From Prevotella sp. E13-27 (GTDB lineage: Bacteria; Bacteroidota; Bacteroidia; Bacteroidales; Bacteroidaceae), in assembly GCF_023217965.1 (NCBI RefSeq), contig NZ_JALPSC010000001.1, positions 1,984,001 to 2,048,000 of the forward strand: DNA of 64,000 nt. The letters run 5' to 3'. A program made the position numbers and the translations under genes. The notes beneath the pieces were generated by a model. That model had not been told where the DNA came from. It made no database searches and saw only the letters and a program-made list of their open reading frames with translations. Below, piece after piece: positions 60,959 to 64,000 of the stretch (its first letter is position 1; every line of letters starts with the position of its first letter).

Positions 60959-61701
60959 GATAGCAGTTGTGTTAAGAATACATCACTGAACAGGATGAGT
61001 GCGCTCGATGACACGACAGCATCTGTCGATGCCTTACCCACGTTTACTGAGCCACCTTCAACAGTATATCCGAAATATGATGGTACACTGGATATGATGA
61101 ATGCAAAGAACAGGCTCTTTATTATTGACATCCACACAAACCATGCCTGGAAGTCGTGCTGCAGTCCTGCCGTGAGGTCGTCGGGCGGCATGATATGACC
61201 TATGTAGGCTGTGCCGTAAGCTCCTATGATGCCCATCACCGATGAGAAGATAACAAGGAACGGCATTATTGTCAGCATGCCCATTATCTTTGGCAGAATG
61301 AGATAGCAGGCTGAGTTCACACCCATGATGTCGAGCGCGTCAATCTGCTGTGTCACACGCATCGTGCCTATCTCAGAGGCAATGTTCGAGCCTACCTTTC
61401 CTGCCAGGATAAGACACATTATTGAACTTGAGAACTCAAGGAGCATAATCTCTCGAGTGGTGTAGCCTGCCACCCAGCGAGGCATCCAAGGACTCTCAAT
61501 GTTCAGCTTCATCTGAATACAAATCACGGCACCTATGAAGAACGAGATGAGCAGCACTATGCCTATCGAGTTGACGCCAAGCTGTGCCATCTCCTTGATA
61601 TATTGCTTCCAGAACATGCGGAAACGCTCAGGCACGGAAAATGTCCTGCCCATAAGAATCAGATAGCGTCCGAAGGCTGTAAGCCATTTGTAAATCATCA
61701 T
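60955..61701 (-). CDS. mlaE: Lipid-transport ABC permease MlaE
   Basis: The 248-aa permease has the MlaE/permease family core, with segments RYLILMGRTFSVPERFRMFW, GKVGSNIASEIGTMRVTQQI (EIGTMRV is the family signature), ALDIMGVNSACYLILPKIMG, and about five membrane helices. It is the first gene of the minus-strand pair with mlaF and sits behind a TACCTTTG box (61736-61743) shared back-to-back with the lptB promoter region. Confidence 0.93.
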   Translation of the reverse strand: MMIYKWLTAFGRYLILMGRTFSVPERFRMFWKQYIKEMAQLGVNSIGIVLLISFFIGAVICIQMKLNIESPWMPRWVAGYTTREIMLLEFSSSIMCLILAGKVGSNIASEIGTMRVTQQIDALDIMGVNSACYLILPKIMGMLTIMPFLVIFSSVMGIIGAYGTAYIGHIMPPDDLTAGLQHDFQAWFVWMSIIKSLFFAFIISSVPSYFGYTVEGGSVNVGKASTDAVVSSSALILFSDVFLTQLLS

Positions 61702-61735
61702 AATAATAACCTTTTGTCTTTTTTCTTATGCGTTG

Positions 61736-61743
61736 CAAAGGTA
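61736..61743 (-). promoter_or_regulatory. -7 box of the mlaE-mlaF operon
   Basis: The minus strand reads TACCTTTG, 34 nt before the mlaE ATG. Confidence 0.65.
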
Positions 61744-61818
61744 GTGCTTTTGAAGGCAAAACTATCGTCTTTAACTCCCTTTAACTCCTTAAACTCCGTT
61801 GACTATCTAAAAATATAT

Positions 61819-61826
61819 TACCTTTG
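61819..61826 (+). promoter_or_regulatory. lptB promoter -7 box
   Basis: TACCTTTG, 18 nt before ATG 61845; this box contains the in-frame TTG (61824) that gives a longer reading. Confidence 0.6.
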
Positions 61827-61844
61827 CATACAAAAATCTACGAT

Positions 61845-62639
61845 ATGGCAGAAGAATCAATAGTACTTCGTGCTGAAGGCTTGGTAAAACGATATGGCAA
61901 GCGCACAGTCGTCAACGATGTGAGCTTCACTGTTAAGCAGGGCGAGATTGTCGGACTGCTGGGACCTAACGGTGCAGGAAAGACCACATCTTTCTATATG
62001 ACCACAGGCTTGGTCATTCCTAATGCAGGACATATCTATCTTGGCGACGAGGAGGTGACCAGCTATCCTGTCTATAAGCGTGCCCGTGCAGGCATTGGCT
62101 ATCTTGCTCAGGAGGCCTCTGTGTTCCGTAAGATGAGTGTTGAGGACAACATCCTTTCCGTTCTTGAGATGACAGGCAAGCCCCGCGATTATCAGCTTGA
62201 GAAACTGGAGAGCCTGATAAAGGAGTTCCGACTGGGCAAGGTCCGCAAGAACAAGGGTGACCAGCTGTCGGGCGGTGAGCGTCGCCGCTGTGAGATAGCA
62301 CGCTGTCTGGCCATTGAGCCAAAGTTCATCATGCTTGATGAGCCCTTTGCTGGCGTTGACCCTATCGCCGTTGAGGATATCCAGTTCATCGTCTGGAAAC
62401 TGAAAGACCGAAATATCGGCATCCTCATCACTGACCATAACGTCGAGGACACGCTTTGTATCACCAACCGTGCTTATCTGCTGTTCGAGGGACGCATACT
62501 CTTTCATGGCACTCCCGAAGAGCTGGCTGCCAACGAGGTGGTGCGCAAGAACTATCTCACCGATTCGTTTGTCCTTCGACAAAAGGACTTCCAACTGCTC
62601 GAAGAGGAACGACGCAAAAAAGAAGAGGACTTGTTCTAA
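61845..62639 (+). CDS. lptB: Lipopolysaccharide export ABC ATPase LptB
   Basis: The product is 264 aa from ATG 61845; the TTG at 61824 lies in the promoter box and is rejected. Walker [21 protein letters not shown], signature [20 protein letters not shown], Walker [21 protein letters not shown]. It powers extraction of lipopolysaccharide by LptFG. The C-terminus ([14 protein letters not shown]) is the left half of the terminator hairpin. It is a single-gene unit, divergent from mlaE. Confidence 0.95.
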   Translation: MAEESIVLRAEGLVKRYGKRTVVNDVSFTVKQGEIVGLLGPNGAGKTTSFYMTTGLVIPNAGHIYLGDEEVTSYPVYKRARAGIGYLAQEASVFRKMSVEDNILSVLEMTGKPRDYQLEKLESLIKEFRLGKVRKNKGDQLSGGERRRCEIARCLAIEPKFIMLDEPFAGVDPIAVEDIQFIVWKLKDRNIGILITDHNVEDTLCITNRAYLLFEGRILFHGTPEELAANEVVRKNYLTDSFVLRQKDFQLLEEERRKKEEDLF

Positions 62640-62654
62640 GTCCTCTTCTTTTTT
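62616..62654 (+). terminator. lptB terminator overlapping its last codons
   Basis: A perfect 16-bp stem (62616-62631 with 62639-62654) with a 7-nt loop (tgttcta). The stop codon TAA at 62637-62639 is at the start of the right arm. Confidence 0.9.
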
Positions 62655-62685
62655 GCTTATGTTTTAGAAAGGTTTTTATTGTTTT

Positions 62686-62814
62686 GCCATTAAAGAGATT
62701 GAATCCCCAAAGGGGTAACGGGATTAGTGGAAAACTTCTCTGAGAGCTTGCTCTTAAGGAAGTTTGGCGCTGATACCGTTAGTACTCTGACAAGAGTACA
62801 ATCTCTTTAATGGC
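62686..62814. other. 129-bp inverted-repeat element: structured RNA or MITE-like
   Basis: The ends are a perfect 16-bp inverted repeat (gccattaaagagattg at 62686-62701, complement at 62799-62814). Inside are three more hairpins: aatccc/gggatt (62703-62725) with cccc/gggg nested, aaacttc/gaagttt (62732-62765), and gtactct/agagtac (62782-62799) with a 4-nt loop. Both sides are flanked by gtttt (62681-62685 and 62815-62819), which could be a 5-bp target duplication. It is noncoding. Confidence 0.6.
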
Positions 62815-63317
62815 GTTTTTGGGGTTTTTGTTAAGATAATAATACAATGTGAACCTATTTTTTCTATTATATTATAATGTATATGTAAGAAAAAATATGT
62901 ATCTTTGCACCCAATATCACGCCGTACTTGCCATTTTGGCAGTGAAGGTGTGGGCGTAATTCTTATTGGTACAGCGTCTTACAACGCGTGTTTTTCGGTT
63001 TCTTTGAACCTGAGAAATTCAAATAAATTGCTATCGAGAACATGGCTGAGTGGATGCTTAGGACGTGGTTATATAACGCCCCGTCAGTGCGTCGTGAGGC
63101 TCATTCGGGCCTCCGCGCACTCAACGGGTGTGAGCATATATAATCCAACGGCGTGAGCATGAATTCTGTCAGTTTATAGCAAGGGTTTTCTCAGGACCTA
63201 AAGAGACGGACGGGCAGAGTGAGGTTCACGCTCTTTTTGTATTCTTAGGTCATCTCCGACCAAGTTTCCATTTAGAGCTTCGCTGATTCCAAGACGCACT
63301 GGCGTAACAGCCTGATT
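62815..63317 (+). other. Long structured leader upstream of the UpxY/NusG-like gene
   Basis: About 420 nt separate the promoter (62900-62907) from the ATG at 63318. The strongest hairpin is at 63087-63120 (gtgcg and gaggc pairing with gcctc and cgcac). A weaker, terminator-like hairpin with a T run lies at 63215-63238 (agagtgaggttcacgctct then ttttt). Several ATGs occur, but no convincing small gene was found; a frame at 62905-63156 has no homology and is not counted. Confidence 0.45.
62900..62907 (+). promoter_or_regulatory. -7 box of the right-edge operon
   Basis: TATCTTTG, about 411 nt before the ATG at 63318. Confidence 0.55.
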
Positions 63318-64000
63318 ATGAGTATGCAAGAAGACTCTAATGCGTTGGTCATTGGTAATGGGGCTCAAAGTGAAAACGGGGGGCCTGCGGCGGAGCCGTG
63401 CCAAAAGAGGAACAAAAATTATCGTCGGTTGCGCAGCCTGACCACCAACCGAATCCTCCATCAGGAGAAGGAAAAATCCGTTGTCAAGAAAGTTTTTGAC
63501 CCTACAGCATGGTATATATATGGCGTGAAGAGAAACAAGGAGATTTATGTTTGCTCTTTTCTCAATGATTCCAAGAACATACCATTCCAGATAGAAGCAT
63601 ACGCTGCTGTCCAGCAAAAGATAGTCAGGTCATGTAAGAAAGGCCAGAAGTCAGACGGTTCCAAGAAACTTGTTGAAAAAGTTGTCATTCATGGCAAGGT
63701 CTTCATAAGAGTCGATGAGTCTCATCGTGTGGAAACCCTCAAACAATGTAACTTGCTGACTCATTGCATTATAGATCCTTCCCTTTCAAGAACCGAAGGC
63801 GGCTATCGTGACTTCGCCCGAGTTCCTGATTCTCAGATTAATGCTCTTAAAGCGGTGCTTGAACTGGCTGATGGTGCTGTCGAGTATTTTGATGAGCCTC
63901 TACAGGTCAATGAGACAGTCACTCTTAATGATGGCTTCTTATCAGAGTCCGAGGCTTTGAAAGGACTTAAGGGAAGCGTAGAGATGGTAAATGGAAAGAA
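63318..64000 (+). CDS. UpxY/NusG-like transcription antiterminator, cut by the right edge
   Basis: The frame opens at 63276 after a TAG and runs to the edge. The ATG at 63318 is chosen (a second ATG lies 6 nt on). After a variable, charged start the NGN-type core begins WYIYGVKRNKEIYVCSFLND, with KVFIRVDESHRVETLKQCNL and FARVPDSQINALKAVLELAD; near the edge LNDGFLSESEALKGLKGSVE looks like a KOW domain. This is the pattern of the NusG paralogues (UpxY/LoaP type) that promote full transcription of capsular and exopolysaccharide operons in Bacteroidales. The gene would be the first of such a locus to the right. The C-terminus is missing. Confidence 0.75.
   Translation, partial: MSMQEDSNALVIGNGAQSENGGPAAEPCQKRNKNYRRLRSLTTNRILHQEKEKSVVKKVFDPTAWYIYGVKRNKEIYVCSFLNDSKNIPFQIEAYAAVQQKIVRSCKKGQKSDGSKKLVEKVVIHGKVFIRVDESHRVETLKQCNLLTHCIIDPSLSRTEGGYRDFARVPDSQINALKAVLELADGAVEYFDEPLQVNETVTLNDGFLSESEALKGLKGSVEMVNGK

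Noticed and set aside
62905..63156. Reading frame of 83 codons just after the 62900 promoter
   Set aside because: No family pattern, basic and cysteine-poor, and it sits in a structured leader. It has no separate start context.

Overview
The window looks like a chromosome segment of a Bacteroidales bacterium, most likely Prevotellaceae (Prevotella sensu lato). The evidence is the promoter type (TTTG, about 19-20 nt, TAnnTTTG, then the start, with no strong Shine-Dalgarno), secreted proteins with Bacteroidales-type C-terminal tails, a hybrid-type propeller/AraC regulator, a DAHP synthase-chorismate mutase fusion, a four-subunit 2-oxoacid:ferredoxin oxidoreductase, type B L31 and an UpxY/NusG-like gene at the right edge. 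No rRNA, tRNA or CRISPR array was found.

Layout. 1-1664: start of a minus-strand efflux operon (tolC-like gene, then an RND adaptor cut by the edge). 1787-4130: secreted Ig-like protein, a 60-aa companion and a TPR protein. 4159-7484: aromatic amino-acid operon (aminotransferase, DAHP synthase/chorismate mutase, prephenate dehydrogenase) behind a Tyr/Phe-rich leader peptide and attenuator. 7509-12850: housekeeping run (EamA exporter, TerB-DnaJ protein, QueH/5-formyl-THF cyclo-ligase fusion, ffh, folD, a 59-aa TPR protein). 12910-15267: acyl-CoA synthetase-like enzyme and its XRE-cupin regulator, minus strand. 15445-21230: kor operon running into a propeller-AraC regulator. 21303-25644: leader, ribE and mfd, the last carrying an in-frame palindromic repeat. 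25743-28903: Hsp20 behind a sigma-54-type promoter, then ugd and manA for sugar-nucleotide supply. 28970-31971: a one-protein MmeI-like restriction-modification enzyme. 32118-41756, minus strand: secreted protein and TonB-like protein, bimodular GH43 enzyme, giant CotH/lamin-tail surface protein.

41891-51727 is an accessory island bounded by a 97%-identical 100-bp direct repeat. It holds an EEP-fold nuclease, McrB and McrC, an AlbA_2/winged-helix protein with a duplicated C-terminal module, an IS110-family element with a probable bridge RNA, and decayed DUF4062 and DUF1016 (PD-(D/E)XK) genes. It reads as a defence island in turnover.

51783-62654 returns to core genes: two DNA/RNA non-specific nucleases around rpmE2, glutathione peroxidase-trxB-MFS-era, der and a lipoprotein, mlaE-mlaF (minus), and lptB. 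62655-64000 holds a 129-bp inverted-repeat element, a long structured leader and the 5' part of an UpxY/NusG-like antiterminator, presumably the start of a surface polysaccharide locus.

The best leads are the Tyr/Phe attenuator (4159-4360), the island with its flanking repeats, the IS110 bridge-RNA candidate (48639-48841), the palindrome inside mfd, the two four-copy arrays with 21- and 22-bp periods, and the boxed inverted-repeat element at 62686-62814.
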